27,593 nucleotides of DNA, from the NCBI GenBank assembly GCA_011524615.1, contig WTJZ01000242.1, positions 1 to 27,593 of the forward strand, given 5' to 3'. This document shows, one piece after another, positions 6,439 through 16,273 of this stretch; position 1 is the first letter of the stretch, and the number at the start of each line of letters is the position of its first letter. This DNA is from Akkermansiaceae bacterium. GTDB lineage: Bacteria; Verrucomicrobiota; Verrucomicrobiia; Verrucomicrobiales; Akkermansiaceae. Position numbers and translations under genes: made by a program. The notes under the pieces were generated by a model. It was not told where the DNA came from and made no database searches. It saw only the letters and a program-made list of their open reading frames with translations.

Positions 6439-9400
6439 CTACTCATCGTCCCAGACTGGGATATTGGCCTCTTCTAGGGCTTTTTCGACGTGTTTCTTGG
6501 AAATCTTTTGGTTGTTTACCTTAGATGTGCCTGGGGCAAAGAGGAAGAGTCTCCAGTCTTCTAGGAGTTCACCGATCTTTTGGAGTTCGTGCTTGCGGGG
6601 GAGCTTGCTGATCTTCCATTCGTCGAACCAGGCTTCCCAGTAGGGGCGGAACATGTTGAGGCGTTCTTCTTCTCTGATGAAGGGTTGTTGCGCGATCTTT
6701 TCGATGCGCTCTTCCATGCCGAAGAAGTGCTTGTAGAGCTGAAGGACTCGGTCGGCTGAAAATTGCTTGAGGAGGAAGCGCTGAAGGAGGAACTCCTTTT
6801 GCTCCTGGATATCCTCTACGACTTCTGCGTGGTAGCGGTGGTTGACATTTTCCTCACACCATCCAGTGACGATTTGGTGGCTCTCGATCAGTTTGGCAAA
6901 GCAATCAGAGAGTTCTTGCGCTGTGATGTAGAGGTCGGCGCGCACCCGTTCACAAGCAGCGTCGAACTCGCGTGAAGAGCGGGGGAGAGGTGGTTGCATC
7001 GCTCCCTCGATCGCTACGTCGATGAGGTCGGAGAGGAACTTGCCTTGTTCAGAGGTAATGATGCCTAGGCTGAGCTTGACCATAGGGTCCAGCGGTAAGT
7101 GTTTTTCTAGATACTGGACGCGCTCTGGGTAGAGGAGGCGAAAGAGGCGAATGCAGCCCATGCGGTGAGAGTAGTGGGCATGAGCAGGGTGTAGGAAGGC
7201 CTGTAGCCCTATCGACTTCTTCTCGTCAGTGAGGGCGGGGTAACAGCCGTGAGACTCCTCTGGGAGTTCATCGATGTCGCCAAAGTCCCAGACGGTCGCG
7301 CCTGTCATGAGCCATTGAGCATTGGCCTCATCTTGGAGACGCTTGGCCATGAGTTGGGCGAGATCCTTTCTGATCTTAGAGATGTCATCTCCAAAGGCGA
7401 GTTCCTTATCCCCGTCGTCAAAGACCCATACCTTAGGCTTCCACTCCTCCGGCATCCGGTGATCGTGGTGGTCTCTGGCGGTATCCCAGTTCACTCCTAG
7501 CATGTCCTCGAGGGTGAGTTGATTAAAGCCGGTAAGCTTAGCGAGGTACTCGGCAAGGGCTTGTTCCATACGAACATTCGGCTCCCAATCGAACCACTCG
7601 GAGGCGAAGTCCCAAGCGGTTTGTTTGATCGGTTGGCAGGCGGTGCGGAAGTCCTTTTGGAGGCTTCTGATCATGGTCCCCGCTCGGTCTGCATAGATGC
7701 CCGGGACACCCCAGCTGAGCAGGTGGTCAGGAAAGTTCTCTAGTTGATCGATATGGATCCCGAAGGTGAGCCCGTCGTCTCGGGCCCCAATTTCGGTACG
7801 GTAATAGATGTTGTAACGTTGCCCGCCTTGTTCGACGATATTCGGGAAGAGTTCGGCCCCCTCAGGCTCTTGCCAAATCAGGTCAGGGATACGAGGGATA
7901 AGTTTGGCCTCATTACCATCGGTCTTGCGCCAGCGGTGAAAGTCCTTGGCCGAGTGGATGTCTCCAGGGATGCGCTCGAAGAAGAAGTCGACTGCGGCCT
8001 TTTCTTGCCAAAAGTGGCCGACCTTACGGAGCTTATGCTCTAAGAGGAGGATCTCTGCTTTGACGGCCTTAAATTCATCGAGGAAGTTCATCTGACCTCG
8101 GAGAGGTGACTGCCACTTGCCCTCCTTTTCCTCTACCGTTTCATAGAGAGGGTGTGGGGGGACACCTGCTACGATGGCCTCTGAGACGAAGATGAGGTGT
8201 GATTCCTTAGGGTTCACTCGACCGAAGTAACAGTCGCGGTCCACGGCGAGGAGCAGTCCACTGAGGAGGACGTTCTCTTTACCATATACGGTACCTTGCT
8301 GTCTGTTCCAGTATGGGGAGTGGTACTTATATCGGCAGGCCCATGGAACGAGCTCTTCGAGCCATTTTGGTTCGATCTTGGCGACCTTACGGGCGAAGAT
8401 CTTACTGGTCTCTACGATCTCATGAGCCATGACCCACACAGGGTATTGCTTCCCAAAGAGGCATGATCCAGGGAAGACGGAGAAGGCTCGATTATTGGTA
8501 CTCTGGTAATATCGTTTTTCCTTATCCCAGAGCCCTAGTTGGAGAGGGATACCGACGAGGAGAGCCTTATGGATGTCATCGTAGGAGCCCCATTCATCCT
8601 TTTGTTCAGTGAGGGCAGGTACCTTGATCTTGAGCTGTTCTCGTTGGAGTTGGCGTAGTTCTTCGATGACCTGATCCCACTCGAGGACGCGGCGGAAGCT
8701 GAGGTAGTTCTTTTGGCAATAGCGGCGGAGTTGGTTCTTATGCCAACTTTGCTTTTGCTTAGGGCTGCCCTTACGAAACTCTTGGAGTCGTGACCAGATC
8801 TCGAGGAGGGAGAGGAAGTCAGAGTCTGGGTTTCTGAACTTCTGGTGGGCGCTATCGGCGGCGGCTTGCTTATCCGTCGGTCGGTCGCGTACGTCCATCA
8901 CACTGAGTCCTGCGATGATCACGGTGATAGCGGCGGCGACCTCGCGCTCGTGTCCCTCGAGGAGCATACGAGCGAGGCGGGGATCGAGTGGGAGACGTGC
9001 TAACTGGTAGCCAATGTCGGTGAGGTAGCCATCCTCTGCGAGGGCTCCGATTTCTTCTAGCGTTTTCTCACCTTCGCGGATCGCCTTAGGAGATGGGGGA
9101 TCGATAAAGGCGAACTCGCGGATGCTTGGGAGCTTCAGGAACTTCATTCTTAGGATCACTCCTGCGAGGGAGGATCGCTTGATCTCAGGATCGGTAAACT
9201 CAGGGAAGGTCTCGAGTTCATCTTCTGAGTAGAGCTTGAGGCAGAGACCCTCTCTGACACGTCCACAACGGCCACGGCGTTGGCGGGCGCTGGCCTGAGA
9301 GACACGTTCGTCTTGGAGTCTCTGGATGCCTCGGCTCGGGAGGTATCGTGACATCCTAACGATCCCGGAGTCGATGACATAGACGATGCCAGGAATCGTG

Positions 9401-10266
9401 AGTGAGGTCTCGGCGACATTGGTCGCGAGTACGATGCGGCGGTGTGATGAGGTGGTGAAGACTCTCTGTTGGTCTCCGAGGCTGAGTCGGGCGTAGAGAG
9501 GGAGGATATCGACCCTCGACCATTGTTGATCCTCTAGTCGGTCCGCGCATTGTCTGATCTCGCGTTCCCCCGGGAGGAAGATGAGGATGTCTCCATCACG
9601 GTCATGTTGGCTGATCCACTTTACGGCTCGGAGGACATGACTAGGGAGGTCCTCGTCGTCTTCTTCTGGGAGGAACTCATCAGTGACGGGAAAGGTTCGC
9701 CCCTCGACCTCGATGATGGGAGCATTGTTAAAGAACTCAGAGAAGCGTCCAGCATCGAGAGTGGCGGAGGAGATGATGACCTTGAGGTCTGGGCGCTTGG
9801 GTAAGAGTTCTCGTAGGTAGCCGAGGATGAAGTCGATGTTGAGAGAGCGCTCGTGCGCTTCATCAATAATGAGGCAGGAGTATTGCCTGAGCCTGGCGTC
9901 ACCCTGAGTCTCTGCGAGCAGAATCCCGTCGGTCATGAACTTGATCGGAGTATCGCGCTGGAGGTTGTCTCGGAACCGTACTTGGTAGCCCACCCGATCA
10001 CCGAGCTCGGTATTCAGCTCTTCTGCAACCCTCTTGGCTACCGATGAGGCTGCGATTCGGCGTGGTTGGGTACATCCGATGCGCCCCTTTTTGATTCCGG
10101 CTTCCTGCATCCACTGGAGAGCCATCTTTGGGAGTTGGGTCGTCTTACCTGAGCCTGTATCACCGACGAGGACGACGACTTGGTTCTTCTTAATCGCCGC
10201 GATGATCTCATCCTTTCGGCGTGATACCGGGAGGTCTGGGTAGGAAATCTCAAGGTGCTCAGACAT
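6439..10266 (-). CDS. hrpA: ATP-dependent RNA helicase HrpA
   Basis: A 1275-residue DEAH-box (DExH) helicase of the HrpA type, cytosolic and acting on RNA; E. coli HrpA, of about 1300 residues, has been linked to mRNA processing and rescue of stalled ribosomes. Visible motifs: Walker A GDTGSGKT (35-42), DEAH, SAT (motif III), TNVAETSLTIPGI (V) and QRRGRCGRV (VI). After these come the ratchet and OB-like regions of this family and the long C-terminal HrpA-specific domain (DUF3418 type) ending near KKHVEKALEEANIPVWDDE. The open frame reaches 10353, but the ATG at 10264-10266 (MSEHLEISYPDLPVSRRKDE) fits the family's N-terminus; the extra 29 residues are unlike the family. There is no clear Shine-Dalgarno. 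It is divergent from ilvA and appears to be a single gene. Confidence 0.95.
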   Translation of the reverse strand: MSEHLEISYPDLPVSRRKDEIIAAIKKNQVVVLVGDTGSGKTTQLPKMALQWMQEAGIKKGRIGCTQPRRIAASSVAKRVAEELNTELGDRVGYQVRFRDNLQRDTPIKFMTDGILLAETQGDARLRQYSCLIIDEAHERSLNIDFILGYLRELLPKRPDLKVIISSATLDAGRFSEFFNNAPIIEVEGRTFPVTDEFLPEEDDEDLPSHVLRAVKWISQHDRDGDILIFLPGEREIRQCADRLEDQQWSRVDILPLYARLSLGDQQRVFTTSSHRRIVLATNVAETSLTIPGIVYVIDSGIVRMSRYLPSRGIQRLQDERVSQASARQRRGRCGRVREGLCLKLYSEDELETFPEFTDPEIKRSSLAGVILRMKFLKLPSIREFAFIDPPSPKAIREGEKTLEEIGALAEDGYLTDIGYQLARLPLDPRLARMLLEGHEREVAAAITVIIAGLSVMDVRDRPTDKQAAADSAHQKFRNPDSDFLSLLEIWSRLQEFRKGSPKQKQSWHKNQLRRYCQKNYLSFRRVLEWDQVIEELRQLQREQLKIKVPALTEQKDEWGSYDDIHKALLVGIPLQLGLWDKEKRYYQSTNNRAFSVFPGSCLFGKQYPVWVMAHEIVETSKIFARKVAKIEPKWLEELVPWACRYKYHSPYWNRQQGTVYGKENVLLSGLLLAVDRDCYFGRVNPKESHLIFVSEAIVAGVPPHPLYETVEEKEGKWQSPLRGQMNFLDEFKAVKAEILLLEHKLRKVGHFWQEKAAVDFFFERIPGDIHSAKDFHRWRKTDGNEAKLIPRIPDLIWQEPEGAELFPNIVEQGGQRYNIYYRTEIGARDDGLTFGIHIDQLENFPDHLLSWGVPGIYADRAGTMIRSLQKDFRTACQPIKQTAWDFASEWFDWEPNVRMEQALAEYLAKLTGFNQLTLEDMLGVNWDTARDHHDHRMPEEWKPKVWVFDDGDKELAFGDDISKIRKDLAQLMAKRLQDEANAQWLMTGATVWDFGDIDELPEESHGCYPALTDEKKSIGLQAFLHPAHAHYSHRMGCIRLFRLLYPERVQYLEKHLPLDPMVKLSLGIITSEQGKFLSDLIDVAIEGAMQPPLPRSSREFDAACERVRADLYITAQELSDCFAKLIESHQIVTGWCEENVNHRYHAEVVEDIQEQKEFLLQRFLLKQFSADRVLQLYKHFFGMEERIEKIAQQPFIREEERLNMFRPYWEAWFDEWKISKLPRKHELQKIGELLEDWRLFLFAPGTSKVNNQKISKKHVEKALEEANIPVWDDE

Positions 10267-10442
10267 GGGAGAGAAATAATTAACCATAAAGTGGGAGAAG
10301 AGCACTAAGAAATTTAGGCTTTTTAGAGATCCCCTTAAGTGAGGTGAATACACAGGAAAATATCACTCATGAGATCGCGAGGTTGCGAAATGAGGGTTGC
10401 AATTGATCATGCAATGGTGCCACCATATTGGTAATTATTAGG

Positions 10443-11981
10443 ATGAATCAGGCAGCAGAACTCAAGGAGCAACTACTAAAGGGAATCACCAGAGCGCGAG
10501 CAGAGGTGTATAAGGTGGGAGCTGTGACTCCATTACAGCACATCGAGTTGCCTGAATTACCTGTACCTATATGGGTCAAGCGTGAAGATGTGAGCCCGAT
10601 CAAGGCGTATAAGTGGCGTGGAGCCTTTAATGCGATCAGTCAACTCTCAGACGAGCGTCGTGCTAGTGGGGTCTTTGCTGCCAGTGCGGGGAATCATGCC
10701 CAGGGCGTCGCACTCGCCTGTCAATATCTACAGTGTAAGGCGGTGATCTATATGCCGACCTCTACGCCTAAGGTGAAGCAGAACGAGGTGAAGCGGATCG
10801 GTAGGGAGTGGGTCACAGTAATGCTCATTGGTGATAACTATGATGAGGCGAGCGATGCCGCGCAACTGGCGGCGAAGCAACAGGGGAGTGCCTACATTCA
10901 CCCTTATGATAATATAGATGTTATCTCGGGGCAAGGGACGCTCGCTGATGAGATCGTGATGAGTGGTATGGGGCCGTTTAATCGGGTGTACATCGCGATC
11001 GGTGGTGGCGGGATGGCTTCTGCCGTCTCTGTGTTGCTCAAGTTTTACTGGCCAGAGATCGAGGTGATCGGGGTGGAGGGTGTGAATCAAGCATCGATGC
11101 AGAAGGCGATCGACTGTGGTGAGCCTACAGCTCTCGATTACATTGATGTCTTCTGTGATGGTACGGCAGTGAGAAAGGTGGGGGATAATACCTATAAGCT
11201 CTGTCGTGAGCACTTAGATAGGATTATCACGGTCACGAATGAAGAGGTCTGTAGTGCGGTGCGTAGCTTTTGGGAGACCTTACGCGTGACACCGGAGCCC
11301 AGTGGTGCGATGGGGTTAGCTGCTATTCTAAAGGATCATAAGCAGAATCCTCTGAAGGAAGGGGATAAGCCATTAACGGTCTTATGTGGCGCTAATATGG
11401 ACTTTGCCCAGATTGGTAAGATCGCTACACAAGCTCGTCATAGCTCCTATAGTCAGATGACATACAGGATCCCTGTGCCAGATAAGAATGGGGCGCTGGT
11501 GGAGCTATTGAGTGGTCTGCCTGATGGGGTAGGGATAGGGGATATGCAGTATGGTTATGCACAAAGGGGAACACAGTACCCTGTGATCAGCCTCGCAGTA
11601 GATACTGAGCGGGTAGAGTCGGTACGCTCGTCTCTACGTCAGGCCTTTCCTCTGGCTGAGGAGCTGGATTCTCACCCGATGAGGCAGTATCGCATGATCC
11701 ACTTCTCCCGAGAGTTGTTGACGCATCCTGAGTTCCTGGAGGTGGAGTTCCCAGAGCGAGCGGGAGCGCTAAAGGCCTTTATGCAAGAAGTGAGTGCCTA
11801 TGCCTCACTGTTCTACTTCAACTATCAATATTCTGGTGAGCGAGTAGGGCGTGCTCTTCTGGGGGTCGATTACCAGACCGATGAAAACCGTCAGGTAGTG
11901 CGAGAGCTGATAGAGGGACTGATTCCTAGAGTAGTGAGGAGTGTGACTCCAGTCCATGATGAGATGGCGCTTGAGAAATAA
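10443..11981 (+). CDS. ilvA: Threonine ammonia-lyase, biosynthetic type
   Basis: A 512-residue PLP enzyme that deaminates threonine to 2-oxobutanoate, the first committed step of isoleucine synthesis. The catalytic domain (about 1-330) shows the PLP lysine in SPIKAYKWRGAF, SAGNHAQGVA, the phosphate-binding glycine loop IGGGGMASAV, and EPSGAMGLAA. The C-terminal part (about 335-512) carries two ACT-like regulatory repeats (EFPERAGALKAFM is the second), matching the long allosteric form (E. coli 514 residues) rather than the short catabolic one; isoleucine feedback is therefore likely. A TTG at 10428 would add five residues, but ATG at 10443 gives a start closer to the family. TTGATC (10403-10408) and TATTGG (10426-10431) spaced by 17 are a possible but weak promoter. 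No other ilv gene is adjacent. Confidence 0.93.
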   Translation: MNQAAELKEQLLKGITRARAEVYKVGAVTPLQHIELPELPVPIWVKREDVSPIKAYKWRGAFNAISQLSDERRASGVFAASAGNHAQGVALACQYLQCKAVIYMPTSTPKVKQNEVKRIGREWVTVMLIGDNYDEASDAAQLAAKQQGSAYIHPYDNIDVISGQGTLADEIVMSGMGPFNRVYIAIGGGGMASAVSVLLKFYWPEIEVIGVEGVNQASMQKAIDCGEPTALDYIDVFCDGTAVRKVGDNTYKLCREHLDRIITVTNEEVCSAVRSFWETLRVTPEPSGAMGLAAILKDHKQNPLKEGDKPLTVLCGANMDFAQIGKIATQARHSSYSQMTYRIPVPDKNGALVELLSGLPDGVGIGDMQYGYAQRGTQYPVISLAVDTERVESVRSSLRQAFPLAEELDSHPMRQYRMIHFSRELLTHPEFLEVEFPERAGALKAFMQEVSAYASLFYFNYQYSGERVGRALLGVDYQTDENRQVVRELIEGLIPRVVRSVTPVHDEMALEK

Positions 11982-12004
11982 TGGTGATCACTCTCTCGGA
12001 GGTA

Positions 12005-12026
12005 AGGCTACATTCTTATGTAGCCT
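12005..12026. terminator. Hairpin between convergent ilvA and the ABC operon
   Basis: AGGCTACAT, TCTT loop, ATGTAGCCT: a perfect 9-bp stem with a 4-base loop in the 56-base gap between two convergent stops (11981 and 12038). It is symmetric and could serve both strands. Neither side has a long T-run, so strength is uncertain. Confidence 0.7.
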
Positions 12027-12037
12027 CCTCTCTATGA

Positions 12038-14014
12038 CTAGTTCTCAAATAAGAGAGGCATGAGCAGGCGGGTAGTCTGCTTTTGGTCGATAAGAGCGAA
12101 CTGGGGTGGCTGTGCGTTCGTATCCAGTCTGATCAGGGTAAAGGGGCTACGTTTCCCTACGGGGAAGAGAGTGAGGGTCATCGTATCTACTCCGATGCGA
12201 TCTCCAAAGTCATCGAGCCGCTCAGTAAGTGTGATGAGTTGAGCCATCGGGCTGGAGGCATTATTTTTGACAAAGGGATCATAAGCTGGAATCCAGCGCG
12301 CTACGGAAAAGCCCTCGAGGTAATTTAAAAAGCTGTTGGCAGAGACCTGATCAAGGTCGTCGGTAACGTTTTGGCCATTCACCTGAGCGCGCCACTCCTC
12401 CAGAGTGAAGTTATAGCTATAGCTCTCGGTCTCTCGGCCTCTAATCTGTCGTTGGAATCCTCGTAGATCAATCGCTGAGAGGTTCCAGAGGGTGCGGTCC
12501 TTCCATGCTGTGGGAGTGGTCTGAATCTTGAGCGCGTGTTGGCTAGAGAGCTTAGCTGCGTAAGTATCACCAGCTCGCTGGATGAGCGTATGGCTGCCAG
12601 ATTGTACGAGGTCGAAGTGAGCCTTCGTACCATCCTTGAGCAGTACAGTAACAGATTTATCAGATTCTTGATCGCTGGGGAGGGGATCGAGGGAGAACCC
12701 TGATACAGGATCTTTGGTAAGAGCGGTGAGCAGGTCGGCGACCCCTGCCTCGCTCGCGGGTTTCCATTGCCCTGAGGTTTCATACATCCAGCGAGGGTTA
12801 CCCATTTGAGTGCGTCTAATAGCGAGGGTGACGGGATAGGGTTGGTAGCGGGACTGAAGCAGAATAGAGGAGATGTCAGCGACCGAGAACTGAGCAAGCT
12901 TCTTCGTGCGAAGTTGATTCAAGTCGGGGAGGATGGCTGCAATATCCTGAGGGGAGATGTTATAACGGAAGGGCTGGTCGTTGGTTGTCGCGATACCTTT
13001 AGTGACGGCGTTAAAGGTGAGTTCTTGGGGTGGGATCGCTGATGAGAAGGATGCGAGGGTCAAGGTGTTGCCTGATTGTTTGGTAATACTGGAGCGAGGT
13101 TCGAGAGAGCTCGCTTCTAGTGTGTAGAGGCTGGAGATGAGCTTATTGACTGCAGCTGGGTCTGTACGGAGCTTGAGCGGGCTGGTGATGATCCATTCTG
13201 CCTGAGGGGTAGGGCGTGTTAGTGTGATCGTCTGGGCGTTACTCTTATAAGAGATCGTGGAGAGTAGGTCGGGGTGGAAGAAGAATGGACGGTGGTCCTT
13301 GAGATCTAATAAGTTAGGAAGCTGAGGCTCTAATTCACTCGTACAGGAGTATATGCGACCATCAGGATGAGCAATGGCAAAGGTGGGGAGGACAGGATCG
13401 ATACCGGTATAACGAGGGAGCCGGGAGAGAAGGTGGAGAGTGTAGGTCTCTCCTGTATCCGCAGTAAGGGTGATGAGGGATTGCTGTGGGCTCTCGGTAA
13501 GCGTAGTATCAGAGAGTTCTTCCAAAATGGTAGCTGTCTCGGCGAGGAAGAGAAGTTGATCGAGCTTGCGGTAGTCCGCTCTGACCAGTGGGTCAGAGTC
13601 AACAATAGACCAGAATGAATACTGGCGGCTGTAGGTAGTCGTCTGACCTTGAGTCTTGATCGAGACCTTAGAGATCGCCTTTTTGGTAAAAGATAGCACG
13701 GGGGTGCCAGTAGGTAGTGCTGGCTTACCGAAGATGGCAGTGAGTTGCCCTTCTCCCGACTGGTAGAGGAAAAAGGAGAAGGAGAGAAGAGCACACGTAA
13801 CGAGTAGGGTGGTAGTCACCAGTTGACGTGCATTGAACTTAGTGAAGGTAATACTTCTGAGGTTGTCTAGAGCGACGGCCTTGACGTCAGGTCTGTTACT
13901 CCACTCAGTACGTACAGAGTGTTTCACTCGGATCAGCTTCATACACGCCGATTTGGCCGTGTTGACTAAGAAGGCGCGAGTGAGGGAAAGGAGGTTGCGC
14001 AGTTTATCGTTCAA
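12038..14014 (-). CDS. DUF4340-type protein of the GldG-like ABC operon
   Basis: A 658-residue protein, last gene of a four-gene minus-strand operon. It has an unusually long basic N-terminal stretch (about 65 residues, with several Arg/Lys), one membrane helix at about 67-88 (TTTLLVTCALLSFSFFLY), then about 570 residues outside the membrane. The extracytoplasmic part has repeated blocks: each begins with a strand and contains a W (e.g. YSFWSIVDSDPLVRADYRKLDQLL; AEWIITSPLKLRTDPAAVNKL; WMYETSGQW; KDRTLWNL), matching the DUF4340 repeat that commonly sits next to GldG-like genes. Its function is unknown; the partnership with the ABC system is inferred from the operon (16 bases from the preceding gene) and known neighbour relations. 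Confidence 0.82.
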   Translation of the reverse strand: MNDKLRNLLSLTRAFLVNTAKSACMKLIRVKHSVRTEWSNRPDVKAVALDNLRSITFTKFNARQLVTTTLLVTCALLSFSFFLYQSGEGQLTAIFGKPALPTGTPVLSFTKKAISKVSIKTQGQTTTYSRQYSFWSIVDSDPLVRADYRKLDQLLFLAETATILEELSDTTLTESPQQSLITLTADTGETYTLHLLSRLPRYTGIDPVLPTFAIAHPDGRIYSCTSELEPQLPNLLDLKDHRPFFFHPDLLSTISYKSNAQTITLTRPTPQAEWIITSPLKLRTDPAAVNKLISSLYTLEASSLEPRSSITKQSGNTLTLASFSSAIPPQELTFNAVTKGIATTNDQPFRYNISPQDIAAILPDLNQLRTKKLAQFSVADISSILLQSRYQPYPVTLAIRRTQMGNPRWMYETSGQWKPASEAGVADLLTALTKDPVSGFSLDPLPSDQESDKSVTVLLKDGTKAHFDLVQSGSHTLIQRAGDTYAAKLSSQHALKIQTTPTAWKDRTLWNLSAIDLRGFQRQIRGRETESYSYNFTLEEWRAQVNGQNVTDDLDQVSANSFLNYLEGFSVARWIPAYDPFVKNNASSPMAQLITLTERLDDFGDRIGVDTMTLTLFPVGKRSPFTLIRLDTNAQPPQFALIDQKQTTRLLMPLLFEN

Positions 14015-14030
14015 AGCAGCAGGTGTTGGG

Positions 14031-15500
14031 TTAGGCGCGGCGCAGGTTCCAGGTGAAGGCTCCGATGAGTAAGAAGGCGAGAGGGAGGATAATGAGAGTG
14101 AGTCGGTTCACAAACTTGATCTCAGCGGGCACGAGGTTGAGCTTATAGCGCTGGAGTGGCTTCGCTCCGATTCCGATGAGTTCGGTTCTGCCAACGAGCC
14201 AGTTAATCGAGTTCTTAACGAAGTCGATCTGCTCAGCTCGGATGTTATCGGGCTTGAGGAATTCAGAGGTGGAGAGGACGATCATTCTGGACGAAGAGGA
14301 GGCGAGCGCATCGTTGGTTTCGGTTCCCTTAATGACGGCGGCTCCAAGATAGAGTCCTGCGCGGTGATCCTCTCCTAGAGTAAAGGATTGCCCATCCTGC
14401 TGGAAGCGAGACTCGGAATAATGCTGTTCAGAAGTCTCGACCAGAGCGAGCGGGAAGATGCGCTTGTTGAGTAAGTCCTCCGCAGACTCGCGGACATCGA
14501 GAGTGGTACTAACACCCTCAAAGATAGTCGATTTTCCCATAAGATCCGCATTAAGTTCGGGCCCCTTAGTGAAACTAGCAATCGTCTTAGTACTGAGTGA
14601 TGGGGACTCGAAGTTATAGACTCGGTCTGCACGCTGAGTGATGCCATGACTCCTGAGGAAGGCACGTAGTCGCTTAGGCCTGCTGTCAGGGTCGAGTACG
14701 ATGAAGAGGGAGGACTTTGGCTTATTCCAATAGTCGGTCAGGATCTCTAACGCGCTCGGCTCGATGTCGTACTCTGGGGTGAGAAAGAGAAGGCCAGAGG
14801 CGTCCTCAGGTATTTGGTCTACCTCAGAGAGTAAGAGAGGGTGGAGGTCGATGTTTTGATTACGGTAGAGTGCTTGTAGGGTGGCGCCGATGCTGTCTTC
14901 TTGGATACTTGTATCCTTAGTATTGTCAGCGATGAAGTAGACCGTACGGCGCTTATTCTCTAATTGGTTAAGCAGGGTGGTCGTCATCACATCTTCGACC
15001 TGGTAGGCGGAGAGCTTACGCTGCTTCTGGGCGGTTACCTCGAAGACCATTAGATCGGCAAACGGGATAATCGAGGGGCGTTCCGCAGTGCCATCATCGA
15101 TAATGATGAGGTCATCTGTAGGATGTACCTTATACTTCTCAATGAGTTGGAAGGCTTGTTCTGGATGCTTGTGCGGATCAACGAACGAGACTTGGATGCG
15201 TCCATTAGACACGCGCTCATACTCGGAGAGAATGACTTGTGCTCGCTCGAAGTATGGTGAGGATTGGTCTGCGAGACAGTGGAGGGTGAGGTCCTTGCTT
15301 TTGACGAGCTCAGAGCGCAAGAGGTTGCGAGTGTACTCGGAGAGGGAGAAGCTCTTTTGCTGAGTGAGGTCTAAGCGTGGAGCAATCTGCGGGAGGGTGA
15401 AGCTGATGAACAAGATGGCGAGTCCAACAGAGAGGATCTGCAAGAGGGCAAGAGTGTTACGACCTATGAGGAGAGTCTTTTTGGGAGCTGGGTCTGACAT
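14031..15500 (-). CDS. GldG-family auxiliary protein of ABC transporter
   Basis: A 489-residue membrane-anchored protein. An N-terminal helix (TLALLQILSVGLAILFISFTL) is followed by a large extracytoplasmic domain of the ABC_transp_aux type (about 50-440: SEYTRNLLRSEL, VSFVDPHKHPEQAF, a Rossmann-like core with FLTPEYDIEPSALEIL) and a C-terminal helix (LTLIILPLAFLLIGAFTWNL) with a short basic end. GldG-like proteins partner with GldF permeases and GldA ATPases in Bacteroidota gliding, and related sets occur in many non-gliding bacteria; the substrate is unknown. The frame is open far upstream into the permease gene (to 15788); I chose ATG 15498-15500 (MSDPAPKKT) because it lies 11 bases after the permease stop and begins just before the membrane helix. 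Confidence 0.85.
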   Translation of the reverse strand: MSDPAPKKTLLIGRNTLALLQILSVGLAILFISFTLPQIAPRLDLTQQKSFSLSEYTRNLLRSELVKSKDLTLHCLADQSSPYFERAQVILSEYERVSNGRIQVSFVDPHKHPEQAFQLIEKYKVHPTDDLIIIDDGTAERPSIIPFADLMVFEVTAQKQRKLSAYQVEDVMTTTLLNQLENKRRTVYFIADNTKDTSIQEDSIGATLQALYRNQNIDLHPLLLSEVDQIPEDASGLLFLTPEYDIEPSALEILTDYWNKPKSSLFIVLDPDSRPKRLRAFLRSHGITQRADRVYNFESPSLSTKTIASFTKGPELNADLMGKSTIFEGVSTTLDVRESAEDLLNKRIFPLALVETSEQHYSESRFQQDGQSFTLGEDHRAGLYLGAAVIKGTETNDALASSSSRMIVLSTSEFLKPDNIRAEQIDFVKNSINWLVGRTELIGIGAKPLQRYKLNLVPAEIKFVNRLTLIILPLAFLLIGAFTWNLRRA

Positions 15501-15511
15501 AGAGAGAGCAG

Positions 15512-16264
15512 TTAGCGTTTCCAACGGCGGTAGTTGACGGTGTGGTTCGTCAATAAGAGGGTGAAGAGAGTAAGGAGGGAGAAGAGTAATAATGGGGCGT
15601 AATCGAGGATTCCTCGACAGGCATTTGTCAAATGCTGCTGGGCAGAGAAGAGCTTGAAGATATCGGATGCGGCAAATTGGTCGCCCCAGATGACTGTCAC
15701 AAAGCCTAAGAAATATTGCAGGATCAAGAGCCCAATCGTGACGATGCCTGCGATGATCTGATTGGATGTCAAGCTCGAGGCAAAGCAACCTAGGGCGATG
15801 AAGAAGGCTCCTAAGGTGAAGAGGTAAAGGTGAGTCGTAAAGAGGACTTCCTTGATGAAGGGAATTGGTAGTTCGGTAATGTTACCAAAGCTCAGAAAGA
15901 CAAAGACTCCAGGAGTCCAGAGTAGTGCATAGAAGAGGATACGCGCGATAAACTTAGAGAAGACAAGATGCCAAGTTTCGATCTGTGTTGTCAGGAGGCA
16001 TTCTAGAGTTCCCGACTTCTCCTCCTCTGCGAAGGAGCGCATTGTGATGAGCGGGAATAGGAATAGGAAGAAGAACCAGAAGTTAGGCGAATGAAAGGTT
16101 ACGAAGACCAGGTTCTCTGCGATCGCAGTATCGGCCAATCCTTTCATCGCGGTAGAGAGGCATACCCCTTCCATGAGAATAGTGTACGCGAAGAGGACCC
16201 ATCCGAGAGGGGAGCTCCAGAAGGAGCGAAATTCTTTTTGAATTAGCGGGAGGAGAGTTTTCAT
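15512..16264 (-). CDS. ABC-2 type permease, GldF-like
   Basis: A 250-residue membrane protein with about six hydrophobic helices (e.g. PLGWVLFAYTILMEGVCL, FWFFFLFLFPLITM, ILFYALLWTPGVFVFLSF, LYLFTLGAFFIALGCFA, IIAGIVTIGLLILQYFL, LLLFSLLTLFTLLL). It carries the typical ABC-2 sequence after helix 2, ITMRSFAEEEKSGTLECLLT, that contacts the ATPase. Order and spacing (9 bases after the ATPase, 11 before the GldG-like gene) make it the membrane channel of this system. The upstream ORF of the GldG-like gene overlaps it in another frame but is a shadow. Confidence 0.9.
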   Translation of the reverse strand: MKTLLPLIQKEFRSFWSSPLGWVLFAYTILMEGVCLSTAMKGLADTAIAENLVFVTFHSPNFWFFFLFLFPLITMRSFAEEEKSGTLECLLTTQIETWHLVFSKFIARILFYALLWTPGVFVFLSFGNITELPIPFIKEVLFTTHLYLFTLGAFFIALGCFASSLTSNQIIAGIVTIGLLILQYFLGFVTVIWGDQFAASDIFKLFSAQQHLTNACRGILDYAPLLLFSLLTLFTLLLTNHTVNYRRWKR

Positions 16265-16273
16265 AATGGGGAA

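Noticed and set aside
10728..11213. 161-codon minus-strand ORF antisense to ilvA
   Set aside because: It mirrors the ilvA coding frame, has low-complexity His/Arg/Leu composition and no ribosome site; the plus-strand gene is clear.
13330..13794. 154-codon minus-strand ORF within the DUF4340 gene
   Set aside because: Out-of-frame shadow of a gene with clear family features; Ser/Leu/Pro-rich with no recognisable domain.
15501..15788. 96-codon upstream extension of the GldG-like protein
   Set aside because: Overlaps the permease gene in another frame and does not resemble the family.
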